Positions 7,606-14,612 of a DNA stretch of 15,946 nt are shown here, in pieces (positions within the stretch are counted from its first letter, which is position 1; each line of letters starts with the position of its first letter). The notes under the pieces are model-generated. The model made no database searches. It saw only the letters and a program-made list of their open reading frames with translations, and was not told the DNA's origin. The stretch comes from an uncultured Sutterella sp. (GTDB taxonomy: Bacteria > Pseudomonadota > Gammaproteobacteria > Burkholderiales > Burkholderiaceae_F). The DNA lies in assembly GCA_900554375.1 (NCBI GenBank), contig USHK01000004.1:1-15946 (forward strand). The letters are read 5' to 3'. Both the position numbers and the translations under genes were made by a program.

Positions 7606-8451
7606 TCACGCCGCGCGAAAATGATTCCAAACGGGCTCAACGGTTCTCGGTAAATCGCCTTGAAGGCCGGGCTCGCAGCGGTTCATCGGACGGTGGAAGT
7701 CACTGCCGGTGGAGGCCCAAAGATTTCTCGACTGAGCGAAGTCACAAAAAAGCAAATTCTGTCCCGGAGTATGGCTTCCCGTCGTCACCTCAATCGCGCG
7801 GCCTCCCGCTTCGGTAAACTCCTTGAACATGCTGTCGAATTCCCATTCATTAAGCTTGTATCGACCCGGGTGAGCCAGAACGGGAATGCCTTTTGCTTTG
7901 AGAATCGCCGTGGTTGCCTCGTAAATGGAAGTTTTAGCACGCTCCACATAACCGGGCTTCCCGCGCGAGAGATATTTCGAAAAGGCCGCGTTGTAGTCCG
8001 AGACGTAACCGTTTTGAGCGAGCCACGCAGCAAAATGGGGCCTTCCGATCAGTCTGGGATTCGTCACGATTTTAAGCACCCCTTCCCAGACTCCTTTCAT
8101 CCCGAGTTTTTCTAATTTTTCTGCCATCTGTACGGCTCTCTCGAAACGGTTTACACGTATGCGTTCAAGCAAAGCCTGAAGCATTTCATCTTCGGAATCA
8201 AAGTCCAACCCGACCACATGGATAGAGACATCTCCGTAGTCGGCACTAATTTCCACGCCGTTCACAAACTCAAGACCGTTTTGAACGGCTGCCGCTTTCA
8301 TGCGTTCCAGTCCTCCGGTCTCATCATGGTCGGTCAATGAAATCAGCTCAACGCCGTTGTTTTTGGCTCGAATAACCAATTCTTCGGGTTCTTCTACGCC
8401 ATCCGAGAACGTCGAATGCATGTGCAGATCTGCGCGTTTAATTTGTTTCAT
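7606..8451 (-). CDS. PHP-domain phosphoesterase (RNase AM / YciV / 3',5'-nucleotide bisphosphatase family)
   Basis: The 281-residue cytoplasmic protein has the complete metal set of the PHP family: HMH (10-12) in DLHMHSTFSDG, D41-H42 in SLTDHDE, E67 in GVEIS, H78, H194 in LAHPGRY, and D251/H253 in GSDFHRP. A helical insert occupies about residues 100-190. This is the layout of E. coli YciV (Rnm, RNase AM), a trinuclear-metal enzyme that trims 5' ends of small RNAs and can hydrolyse nucleotide 3',5'-bisphosphates. I start it at the ATG at 8451, with AAGGG upstream, rather than the TTG one codon earlier. It is the first gene of the minus-strand run ending at the FKBP gene and diverges from hslO. 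Confidence 0.9.
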   Translation of the reverse strand: MKQIKRADLHMHSTFSDGVEEPEELVIRAKNNGVELISLTDHDETGGLERMKAAAVQNGLEFVNGVEISADYGDVSIHVVGLDFDSEDEMLQALLERIRVNRFERAVQMAEKLEKLGMKGVWEGVLKIVTNPRLIGRPHFAAWLAQNGYVSDYNAAFSKYLSRGKPGYVERAKTSIYEATTAILKAKGIPVLAHPGRYKLNEWEFDSMFKEFTEAGGRAIEVTTGSHTPGQNLLFCDFAQSRNLWASTGSDFHRPMNRCEPGLQGDLPRTVEPVWNHFRAA

Positions 8452-8539
8452 CAACAGCCCTTACTATCAGTGAGACGCTTTGCTCTTTGTCCGTTTTGAA
8501 CACTGCCGAGGTGTACCGGGAGCCAGCGAAATACTAAAA

Positions 8540-8567
8540 TTCACGAGTTAGTGAAAACATGTATAAG
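8540..8567 (+). promoter_or_regulatory. Possible sigma-70-type promoter for hslO with a small dyad
   Basis: TTCACG (8540-8545) and TATAAG (8562-8567) are 16 bases apart and lie 21 bases before the hslO ATG. TTCAC and GTGAA (8540-8544, 8551-8555) form a five-base dyad around GAGTTA, overlapping the -35. The rest of the 137-base divergent gap shows nothing I can assign. A heat-shock-type promoter was not recognised. Confidence 0.35.
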
Positions 8568-8588
8568 TTTAGGTAACCATATCAATCT

Positions 8589-9539
8589 ATGACAGAAAAT
8601 AAAAAAGAAAATCTTAACAACCGCATGATCAAATTCTTGTTCGAGGGTGCGCCGGTTCGCGGTGCCTGCGTACAAATGGCCGAAGAATGGCAAGAGATGA
8701 TTCAGTTTCATCACTATCCGGAAAACGTGGCCGCTTTACTCGGACAGTTCACTGCCGGTGCGCTGCTTCTTTCGAGCACCATCAAATTTGAAGGCAGCCT
8801 GATTCTCCAGGTAAAGGGCTCCGGCCCTATTGCGTTCATCTATGCCGAGGTCCGAAACCCGATGAGCGTTCGTGCCATGGCGGAAATCCGTGAGGGCGCC
8901 GATATTAAGCCTGATATGGACTTGCAGGAACTGATCAATAAGGACGGCAAAGGTCTCTGCGCCCTGATTCTTGATCCGAAAGACCGCAGACCCGGCGTTC
9001 AGCCCTATCAAGGCATTGTTCCCCTCGAGAGCAACTCCGTCGCTGAAAACCTCGAGAACTACATGGCCAAGAGCGAACAGCTTGAAACTAAGCTTTACCT
9101 TGCAGCCGACAGTAAGAAGATCGGCGGTCTCGTCATTCAGAAGATGCCCTCTGTCGGCGGGAACGTCACGGAGATCTCCGATCCTGATGCATGGGGCAGA
9201 ATCCTTCAGCTTGCCCACACCGTTAAAGCGGATGAACTGCTCAATGTTCCTGCCACCGAAGTACTTCACCGTCTCTTCTGGCAGGAAAAACTCGTTCCTG
9301 TCGCAGAAACCGATATCACTTTCGAATGCAACTGCTCTCGTGATAAAACAGACAGCATGCTCCTACAGCTAGGCAAACAGGAATGTGAAGACATTCTCAA
9401 GGCCGAAGGCAAAATCGAAGTAAACTGCCGCTTCTGCAATCGCAAACAGGTTTACACACCTGAGGAAGTCGCTGCGCTGTTCGTTGAACCGAATATCGAT
9501 GCAGCAGCTATGGGAACGGATCCGAAGCGTCCTCAATAA
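8589..9539 (+). CDS. hslO: Redox-regulated chaperone Hsp33
   Basis: Hsp33 is a cytoplasmic holdase activated by oxidation. Four cysteines bind zinc when reduced and form two disulfides on oxidative unfolding stress. The 316-residue product carries the core domain (about 13-190, with FLFEGAPVRGACVQM and PYQGIVPLES), a linker, and the C-terminal redox switch CNC (C247, C249) and CRFC (C280, C283). The spacing is as in the family. It is slightly longer than E. coli Hsp33 because of a short lysine- and asparagine-rich N-terminus. No strong SD precedes the ATG at 8589; ATG is also present at codon 13, close to where the family's conserved sequence starts, so a shorter product is possible. It stands alone between divergent PHP and convergent cytochrome genes. 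Confidence 0.95.
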   Translation: MTENKKENLNNRMIKFLFEGAPVRGACVQMAEEWQEMIQFHHYPENVAALLGQFTAGALLLSSTIKFEGSLILQVKGSGPIAFIYAEVRNPMSVRAMAEIREGADIKPDMDLQELINKDGKGLCALILDPKDRRPGVQPYQGIVPLESNSVAENLENYMAKSEQLETKLYLAADSKKIGGLVIQKMPSVGGNVTEISDPDAWGRILQLAHTVKADELLNVPATEVLHRLFWQEKLVPVAETDITFECNCSRDKTDSMLLQLGKQECEDILKAEGKIEVNCRFCNRKQVYTPEEVAALFVEPNIDAAAMGTDPKRPQ

Positions 9540-9554
9540 TTTATAGCTTTCAAA

Positions 9555-9591
9555 AAAAGAGCTCGGCGAAGGTACATAGCCGGGCTCTTTT
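9555..9591. terminator. Strong bidirectional terminator between hslO and the cytochrome gene
   Basis: AAAAGAGCTCGGC (9555-9567) pairs with GCCGGGCTCTTTT (9579-9591), 13 pairs with a single G-T, around an 11-base loop. The A-run on the left and T-run on the right give a U-tract in both directions, so it can stop hslO from the left and the flavocytochrome operon from the right. Confidence 0.88.
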
Positions 9592-9610
9592 GGTCTCCGA
9601 TGGAGACCAA
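9590..9610. terminator. Second, perfect 9-bp hairpin adjoining the bidirectional terminator
   Basis: TTGGTCTCC (9590-9598) and GGAGACCAA (9602-9610) pair exactly around a three-base loop. Its left end shares the TT of the neighbouring terminator stem. On the minus strand it lies 14 bases past the cytochrome stop, so the operon transcript would meet it before the larger terminator; it may act as a 3'-end protecting stem. Confidence 0.55.
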
Positions 9611-9624
9611 GGAGGGATTCTTTT

Positions 9625-10029
9625 CTACTTGGGCTCTTTCATGTTCCAAGCTTTAACGTCGTGGCAGGTTGCGCAGTCATTAACACTCGGACGATGCTCA
9701 CGATGGCAGTCGGTACAGTCCTCAGTCTTGCCGAAGTGATAGCTGTCATGAGGATTGATACGGGCAAGGTGTTCTTTAATTTCACCGGTTTTCGGATTTT
9801 TCATGCGTGAGATGTAATTGAGGCGATCGGTTTTCTTAGCCAGTTCATCCGGGTTATGACAAGTCTGACACTGTTTAGCTTCCACAGGTTCAAATTTGCC
9901 CGTAGTATGGCACTGCGTGCAGTTCACGCCGCGCTGAGCATGTTTGCTAGACTGAGGCATACCGGCCTGAACGGACACTGCAAAGACGGAAGAACAAATT
10001 AAGAGTGCGGCTTTAAAAATAAGGTTCAT
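9625..10029 (-). CDS. Periplasmic tetraheme cytochrome c, electron donor to the flavoprotein
   Basis: The 134-residue precursor has a Sec signal peptide (hydrophobic core about 4-20, likely cleaved after SVQA at residue 22). The mature protein of about 112 residues has four CXXCH heme-attachment motifs: CTQCH (37-41), CQTCH (54-58), CTDCH (105-109) and CATCH (119-123). H30, H87, H94, H98 and H112 are candidate distal ligands for bis-histidine hemes. The size and motif layout match the small tetraheme domain of Shewanella flavocytochrome c3 fumarate reductase and the separate tetraheme partner of Geobacter methacrylate reductase. It is the last gene of the operon. Its AGGAG ribosome site overlaps the flavoprotein stop codon (CTAGGAG), implying coupled translation. 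The membrane quinol dehydrogenase that would feed it (a NapC/CymA-type protein) is not in this window. Confidence 0.92.
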   Translation of the reverse strand: MNLIFKAALLICSSVFAVSVQAGMPQSSKHAQRGVNCTQCHTTGKFEPVEAKQCQTCHNPDELAKKTDRLNYISRMKNPKTGEIKEHLARINPHDSYHFGKTEDCTDCHREHRPSVNDCATCHDVKAWNMKEPK

Positions 10030-10038
10030 GGCTGGCTC

Positions 10039-11568
10039 CTAGATACTTTTGCGTTGAGCTGCACTTTCACCGGCAATCATGCCGAAGACAGCACATTCGG
10101 GCATCGAACATCCGGTCATACGTTCCTGACCATGCAGTCCGCCGCTGGCTTCCCCGACGACATACAAACCCTCTATCGGCTTACCGTCTTTCAGCGCAAT
10201 CGCTCTGCCCTTCAGATCCGTGCGGATGCCGCCGGGCGTGTAATTCAATCTGGGGTTAATGACCATCGCAAAGAGCGGTCCTTTCAGATCCAAGGCTTCA
10301 ACCTTCCTGCCGGAGCGTTCCAGGGGTTTATCGAACTGGCCGTCTTTGCCTTCGGATATCATGGTGTTGTACTTCACAAGCTCTTCTTCGACGACCTTCG
10401 GATCGGCACCAAAAGCCTTGCAAAGCTCGCTTAAGTTGTCATACTTAACCATTGTTCCGTCAATACCGTTCAGTCCGTTGAGACTGCGCTGCACGCGGTT
10501 TAGATTATGGAATTTACCCAAAGCCTTTTCGTCATAGATGATAAACGGCTTCTTGTCGCCGTTCTGCAGCCTCTTCAGAAGAACAGCCTGTGCAAGAGCA
10601 TTGCGGGTCAAACCTTCATTGATAAAGCGGCGTCCGGTTGCAGGATCGACCATCATTCCCCAGATCATATCTTCTGTCGGAAGCGGATAAGCAAACCGGA
10701 AAAGAGACAGATGCATGGGCTGGGCGCCCGCATTTACCAAAATCTTTAAGGCGCCCGCTGTTGCGCCGGGATTTGTGGTAGTTGCAACGCCTGCTAAGAA
10801 GGGAACTTCCGAAGAGCGGAACGCTTTATCCCTAGCGTAACCGCCGGTTGCGAAGATCACTCCTTTCTTCGCCTCGATGCATTTTTCCACTCCGGTCTTA
10901 TTTTCGTTGTCGTCTGTTTCAGGCGTATCAAAGAAGTATTTTTCTCGTACCTTAACGCCGACAGCTTCGCCTTTATCATTAAAAAGAACCTCATCAGCCT
11001 TCACGTGCGTGCGCACAGTGACATTTTTTAGCCCCTTCATGTACGTCCAGAGGGCATTCAGCAAACCGGCGCCGTCACCTTCTGAGACGAGAACGCGAGG
11101 CTGCGAGTGACCGCCTAGTTTCAGAAGACGGCCGTCCCATTTCACACCGCGCTGTGTCATAAAAGCTTCGGCCCGAGCCGTGTTTTTGGCCATTTCGAGG
11201 GCCTTTTCATAATCGCCCATATTGCCGGAAACTTTATACATATCGGAAGCCAGCTGTTCAGGAGTGTCTTTAATACCTTTGGCTTTTTGTGCCGGCGATC
11301 CGACGCAGGCAAAGTTCAAACCGCTGATGCGGGACGTACCGCCAAGACGGCTCATCTTTTCAATCATTAAAACATTAGCGCCTTTATCTGCGGCGGACAG
11401 GGCTGCCATCGTTCCGGCAATGCCGCTGCCTACTACGATAACGTCGAAGCTTTCATCGAATTTGGGTTTAACAGTTTCAGCTGCAACCGAGGAAGCCGAG
11501 CCGATAACTGCTGCAGCGAGCAGAGATCCTTGAAGAAACGAGCGGCGTTTCAGAGCGGAGGTTGTCAT
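10039..11568 (-). CDS. Tat-exported FAD-dependent reductase, fumarate reductase/flavocytochrome c family, substrate unknown
   Basis: The 509-residue precursor begins with a twin-arginine signal (KRRSFLQG, 7-14; likely cut after VAA at residue 30), so it is probably exported folded with FAD. The Rossmann motif VIVVGSGIAGTMAA (43-56), a downstream RLGGTSRISGLN loop (74-85), ATGGYARD (240-247) and LYVVGEASGGLHG (468-480) place it in the fumarate reductase/succinate dehydrogenase flavoprotein family. R322 (in FINEGLTRN) fits the proton-donating arginine and R483 (GQERMTGCS) the substrate-binding arginine. However, the HHTMGG motif of fumarate reductases is replaced by NYTPGG (442-447), and NRLGGNA by ERMTGCS. 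I therefore expect a different unsaturated substrate, not fumarate. There is no heme domain and no FMN-binding domain; electrons should come from the tetraheme cytochrome encoded just downstream. The start at 11568 has AGAGGA six bases upstream. Confidence 0.9.
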   Translation of the reverse strand: MTTSALKRRSFLQGSLLAAAVIGSASSVAAETVKPKFDESFDVIVVGSGIAGTMAALSAADKGANVLMIEKMSRLGGTSRISGLNFACVGSPAQKAKGIKDTPEQLASDMYKVSGNMGDYEKALEMAKNTARAEAFMTQRGVKWDGRLLKLGGHSQPRVLVSEGDGAGLLNALWTYMKGLKNVTVRTHVKADEVLFNDKGEAVGVKVREKYFFDTPETDDNENKTGVEKCIEAKKGVIFATGGYARDKAFRSSEVPFLAGVATTTNPGATAGALKILVNAGAQPMHLSLFRFAYPLPTEDMIWGMMVDPATGRRFINEGLTRNALAQAVLLKRLQNGDKKPFIIYDEKALGKFHNLNRVQRSLNGLNGIDGTMVKYDNLSELCKAFGADPKVVEEELVKYNTMISEGKDGQFDKPLERSGRKVEALDLKGPLFAMVINPRLNYTPGGIRTDLKGRAIALKDGKPIEGLYVVGEASGGLHGQERMTGCSMPECAVFGMIAGESAAQRKSI

Positions 11569-11607
11569 AATTTTCCTCTTGCTATAGGTTGAGGTGGTCT
11601 ATGACTG

Positions 11608-11624
11608 TTATTTTCTAAAAATAA
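11608..11624. promoter_or_regulatory. A/T-rich 7+7 dyad upstream of the flavoprotein gene
   Basis: TTATTTT (11608-11614) and AAAATAA (11618-11624) form a perfect inverted repeat with a three-base spacer, 39 bases upstream of the flavoprotein start. It lies between the tandem 11-bp repeats and the ribosome binding site, where the promoter should be. It may be an operator or just A/T-rich promoter DNA; no clear -35/-10 pair could be assigned. Confidence 0.35.
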
Positions 11625-11645
11625 ACTTTCAGCGCCGCCAAAAAA

Positions 11646-11678
11646 ATTCCGAAAAGATTACAAAAACATTACAAATCT
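11646..11678 (-). promoter_or_regulatory. Three 11-bp tandem repeats: candidate response-regulator binding site
   Basis: The plus strand reads ATTCCGAAAAG (11646), ATTACAAAAAC (11657) and ATTACAAATCT (11668), three units at exact 11-base steps. The core ATTACAAA is identical in two and matches 6 of 8 in the third. OmpR/PhoB-family regulators bind head-to-tail to direct repeats of about 11 bp, and a member of this family is encoded directly next to the site. The repeats lie 77 bases upstream of the flavoprotein ATG, a fitting place for an activator. The rightmost unit overlaps the last codons and stop of the regulator gene; the other two are non-coding. Confidence 0.6.
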
Positions 11679-12382
11679 TCTTCAGATAAGTCTTCAATGT
11701 AATAACCGATTCCAGAATAGGAAGAAATCGCCGACCCGGGAAAACCGGCTGCCGTTAATTTTTTTCTGACTCGGGAAAGAGAAACCCGTAGGTAGTTAAG
11801 TTCGCCGATATATTCCGGACCCCACACCCGCCTCAGCAAATCTTCATGCGTAAAGATAGTACCGGGACGTTTAACTAATATGAACAGCAAACGATACTCG
11901 GTATCGGCAAGCTTAATTTCTTGATCCTTGTATCGGCAGGTACGTTTGTCGGGATCCATGACGAGCGCACCGTTCACTGCCGGAGCTGCCGGCGCCGCTC
12001 CGTTCCTGACGGGCGCCGAACGCCTCAGGATGGCGCGAATTCTTGCCGCCATCTCTTCGATAGAAAAAGGCTTCACGACATAATCGTCAGCTCCGAGTTC
12101 CAGAGCCTGCGTTTTCTTTGCAATTTCTTCTCGCGCCGAGAGCATGATGACGGGAATAGAAGATTTCTTCCTCAATTCCGCTAAAAAAGCCATACCGTCT
12201 TTCTCCGGCATCATGTAATCCAATATGATGAGATCGCAATGGCCATTCTTTAAGTATTCTGAAGCGCTCATCGCAGAATCGGCAACCGCAACGTCAAATC
12301 CTTCGGCTTCCAGAGAACGAGAAAGCAGCCTGCGGATTTTGCTCTCATCATCAACAATCAAAATCGTCACTCTTTCAGTCAT
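11669..12382 (-). CDS. OmpR/KdpE-type two-component response regulator
   Basis: The 237-residue cytoplasmic protein has a receiver domain (about 5-120) with the acidic pair D11-D12, phosphoacceptor D55 (LIILDYMMPEKDG), the switch residue in MLSARE and K104 (VVKPF). An alanine/proline-rich linker (about 122-137) leads to a winged-helix DNA-binding domain (about 140-232). Its recognition region WGPEYIGELNYLRVSLSRVR resembles KdpE. It is encoded immediately after the sensor kinase with an ATGA overlap, so the two are translationally coupled and almost certainly a cognate pair. There are no potassium-transport genes nearby, so KdpE function is not implied. The gene downstream, after a gap with three 11-bp repeats, is the flavoprotein, the likely target. 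The stop codon lies inside the repeat array. Confidence 0.93.
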   Translation of the reverse strand: MTERVTILIVDDESKIRRLLSRSLEAEGFDVAVADSAMSASEYLKNGHCDLIILDYMMPEKDGMAFLAELRKKSSIPVIMLSAREEIAKKTQALELGADDYVVKPFSIEEMAARIRAILRRSAPVRNGAAPAAPAVNGALVMDPDKRTCRYKDQEIKLADTEYRLLFILVKRPGTIFTHEDLLRRVWGPEYIGELNYLRVSLSRVRKKLTAAGFPGSAISSYSGIGYYIEDLSEEDL

Positions 12383-14466
12383 TTTTCTTCCTCGTCCGTT
12401 ATCTCTGTCGGAAGGGCCGGAAGCTCAAGCGTAAACAAGGTTCCTTCGTCCAATTTACTGGCCACCGAAATCTTTCCTTTATGCAAAAGCACCAATTCCT
12501 TTGTAATGTATAGACCCAAACCGGTTCCGCCGATTTTTCTGGCTGAATCCATTCGGACTTGATAGAACCGATCGAAGATCTTATCAAGAGCCGAGTCCGG
12601 GATCCCTATTCCTTCATCTTCCACCATAAGTTCCATGAAATCCCCTGACTTCCTGGTTTTAATTTTCACTCGACAGATACTGCCTTCTTTTCGATATTTA
12701 TAAGCATTGGAGAGAAGATTCTGAATGATCTGCACAAAGGCTTGCTTATCTACATTGGCCGCAGCGGCATCAGGGGATATTTCTACGGAACACTGGAAAT
12801 CTCTCAGGACGGAGAAATGCTTGAGAACTTTTCTGATCATCGGCTGGATAAGGCAAAACTCGGGCTTAATTTCATAAGATCCGGTCTGAAGCTTCGCCAC
12901 ATCGAGCCAGCGCGAAATCATGCTTTTCATCTCATCTGCGCTTTCGAGCAACTCTCCCGCTGTTTCCTTGCTTTCCGGATCCTTAACAGTTTTTTTAAGA
13001 CACTCAGCAGCCATGCGGATTCCTGCAAGCGGTGTTTTAAGTTCATGAGCCGCGATCCCGATCAGTTCATCTTTTAATCGGTCAATTTGAACGTCTGAAG
13101 TCGCATCGCGAGCGATTACACAGAACACATCTTTGGTCCCGCTCTCAAACATACGCAGTTCCAAATCATAAGGTCCGGAATGAATGAAAAGATGCTTATC
13201 AGGACTCTGATGCATTTCTTTTACTAGAGCTAAAAAGCGTTTCCGTGCTTCGTTCTCCGACAAGTTAAGCAGATGGACAGCCGAAGGATTACGAAAACGC
13301 ATTTCCAGCTTTTGGTTAAACAAGACAATCCCTTCATTCATATCTGAGAAGAGAGAAGTCAAAAGTGCTTCATGCCGCTGAATTGTTTCAACCTGAGCCT
13401 TCACCTTAGCCTCAAGCGAGGAATTCAACTCCTTTAGACGTGTCTGAGCTGTTAATAGTCTTTCCTGCATCCGACCGTAGGTTCGCTGCAGCTGAACAAG
13501 CTCTCTGGGAGATTTAATTTTTTCGCTTCTGTCGGGAAGAATTCTGGCGGCGGTGATCTGACGCGTCAGCTTTTCAACTGCACGGGCAACGGACAAGGAA
13601 GCCAATAAGCCGAACACAATAGCCGCTAAGAAAGTAGCGAGCCATACAAAAACATTTCGGGTAAACAGCTGAAGCAAAACCGTTTTTCGATCAACTGTTC
13701 TTGTAAATACACCGACGGACCAATCCGTAACGGCTAGCGGTCGGACATAGCCATAGTACTCGGCACTAGAGAAAGTAAAACTGCGATGAGTTCTCTCCTC
13801 TATTGTTAAATTATGAAGTTTGACAGACTTCCCGGAGGAAAAAATGACCTCCCCGTTCCTTCCGAAAATTCCAATTTGGTAAGCGTCGCTTGCCAACCCT
13901 TTTAATACTTGGGAGGCAATTTGTTCCAGGTCTAAAGCCGCAACCGCCAAGCCAATGAACCGTCCGTCTGAATAAATCGGCTTAGTAATGTTCACAATCT
14001 TCCGATCGGAAGCTCCAACGGCCTGAACTAAACCGGAAACCGATATGCCCTCGCTGACGCGGGGGTTCAGCCAATGGGCCCGATCTTTGTGTGAAACACC
14101 GATATTCGATTCCCCTCGCTTGTTTCTCTCCGGAGAAAACGCAACACTTACGGCGGACGGATCATCGAAATGCATATTAAGAATGTCCGGCGAAGCCTTT
14201 CGAAGTTCTTCCAGGATACGGCTTAATTTTTCTGAGGACTCGTCAGATTCCGATTTAAGAACTTCCGCAGCTGCAGTAACCAACGAAACTGCGTTATCTA
14301 CTTTTGCTTCAAGACGCTCTGAAACCAAGAGTGAAATTTCGGTTCTCGTCCGATCGTCTTCCGCGAATTCTCTTTCGACTGCCGTATATTGGAACCATCC
14401 CATGACCAGACAGGGAATGGTTACGGCAGCCGCCGAAATTAAAAACAAAAGAGATCGAAATCGCAT
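12379..14466 (-). CDS. Membrane sensor histidine kinase with large periplasmic sensor domain and PAS-like domain
   Basis: The 695-residue protein has a transmembrane segment at about 5-26 and a periplasmic domain of about 245 residues resembling double-Cache/PDC sensors. Typical of these are IVNITKPIYSDGRFIGLAVA (157-176) and the following LDLEQIASQ segment. A second membrane segment is at about 272-292. It continues with a HAMP-like linker and coiled coil (about 295-365) and a PAS-like segment (about 366-455). The kinase core has phosphoacceptor H474 in IAAHELKTPLAG, an N box with N583/N587 (QNLLSNAYKYR), a G1 box DEGIGIP (617-623) and a G2 box GGTGLGLYI (647-655). It should autophosphorylate on H474 and pass phosphate to D55 of the overlapping regulator. 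The ligand is unknown; by context I infer the reductase's substrate or a related small organic acid. The SD before the ATG at 14466 is weak. Confidence 0.93.
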   Translation of the reverse strand: MRFRSLLFLISAAAVTIPCLVMGWFQYTAVEREFAEDDRTRTEISLLVSERLEAKVDNAVSLVTAAAEVLKSESDESSEKLSRILEELRKASPDILNMHFDDPSAVSVAFSPERNKRGESNIGVSHKDRAHWLNPRVSEGISVSGLVQAVGASDRKIVNITKPIYSDGRFIGLAVAALDLEQIASQVLKGLASDAYQIGIFGRNGEVIFSSGKSVKLHNLTIEERTHRSFTFSSAEYYGYVRPLAVTDWSVGVFTRTVDRKTVLLQLFTRNVFVWLATFLAAIVFGLLASLSVARAVEKLTRQITAARILPDRSEKIKSPRELVQLQRTYGRMQERLLTAQTRLKELNSSLEAKVKAQVETIQRHEALLTSLFSDMNEGIVLFNQKLEMRFRNPSAVHLLNLSENEARKRFLALVKEMHQSPDKHLFIHSGPYDLELRMFESGTKDVFCVIARDATSDVQIDRLKDELIGIAAHELKTPLAGIRMAAECLKKTVKDPESKETAGELLESADEMKSMISRWLDVAKLQTGSYEIKPEFCLIQPMIRKVLKHFSVLRDFQCSVEISPDAAAANVDKQAFVQIIQNLLSNAYKYRKEGSICRVKIKTRKSGDFMELMVEDEGIGIPDSALDKIFDRFYQVRMDSARKIGGTGLGLYITKELVLLHKGKISVASKLDEGTLFTLELPALPTEITDEEEK

Positions 14467-14612
14467 ACAAAGTCCGGGAAAAACCGCTTTTAATTATCCC
14501 GCGAGAGTCTGAGCCGCTCCCTGAGGATTTTTACCTAGGAAACTTTTAGCTTTTCACATTCCTTCAGTGCATAATTTCTTTACTCACTAATAACATCAGC
14601 CTCTGACCTGCC
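14467..14612. other. Divergent intergenic region between the sensor kinase and the TauE/SafE gene
   Basis: These 146 bases must hold two divergent promoters. On the plus strand CATAAT (14570-14575) is a fair -10 for the transporter, and on the minus strand GATAAT (14498-14493) for the kinase. Neither has a recognisable -35 at 16-18 bases, so both may be activator-dependent. I looked for the ATTACAAA-type 11-bp repeats found upstream of the flavoprotein and did not see them here. Confidence 0.4.

Noticed and set aside
8736..9269. A 177-codon open frame antisense to hslO
   Set aside because: It lies wholly inside the conserved Hsp33 coding sequence and resembles no family; open antisense frames are common at this base composition.
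10039..11568. Calling the flavoprotein fumarate reductase or urocanate reductase
   Set aside because: The histidine motif expected for fumarate binding is absent, and I cannot place the urocanate-specific residues with confidence; only the family is supported.
11669..12382. Naming the response regulator kdpE
   Set aside because: The DNA-binding domain is KdpE-like, but there is no kdpABC or KdpD-type universal-stress domain nearby and the paired kinase is of a different architecture.
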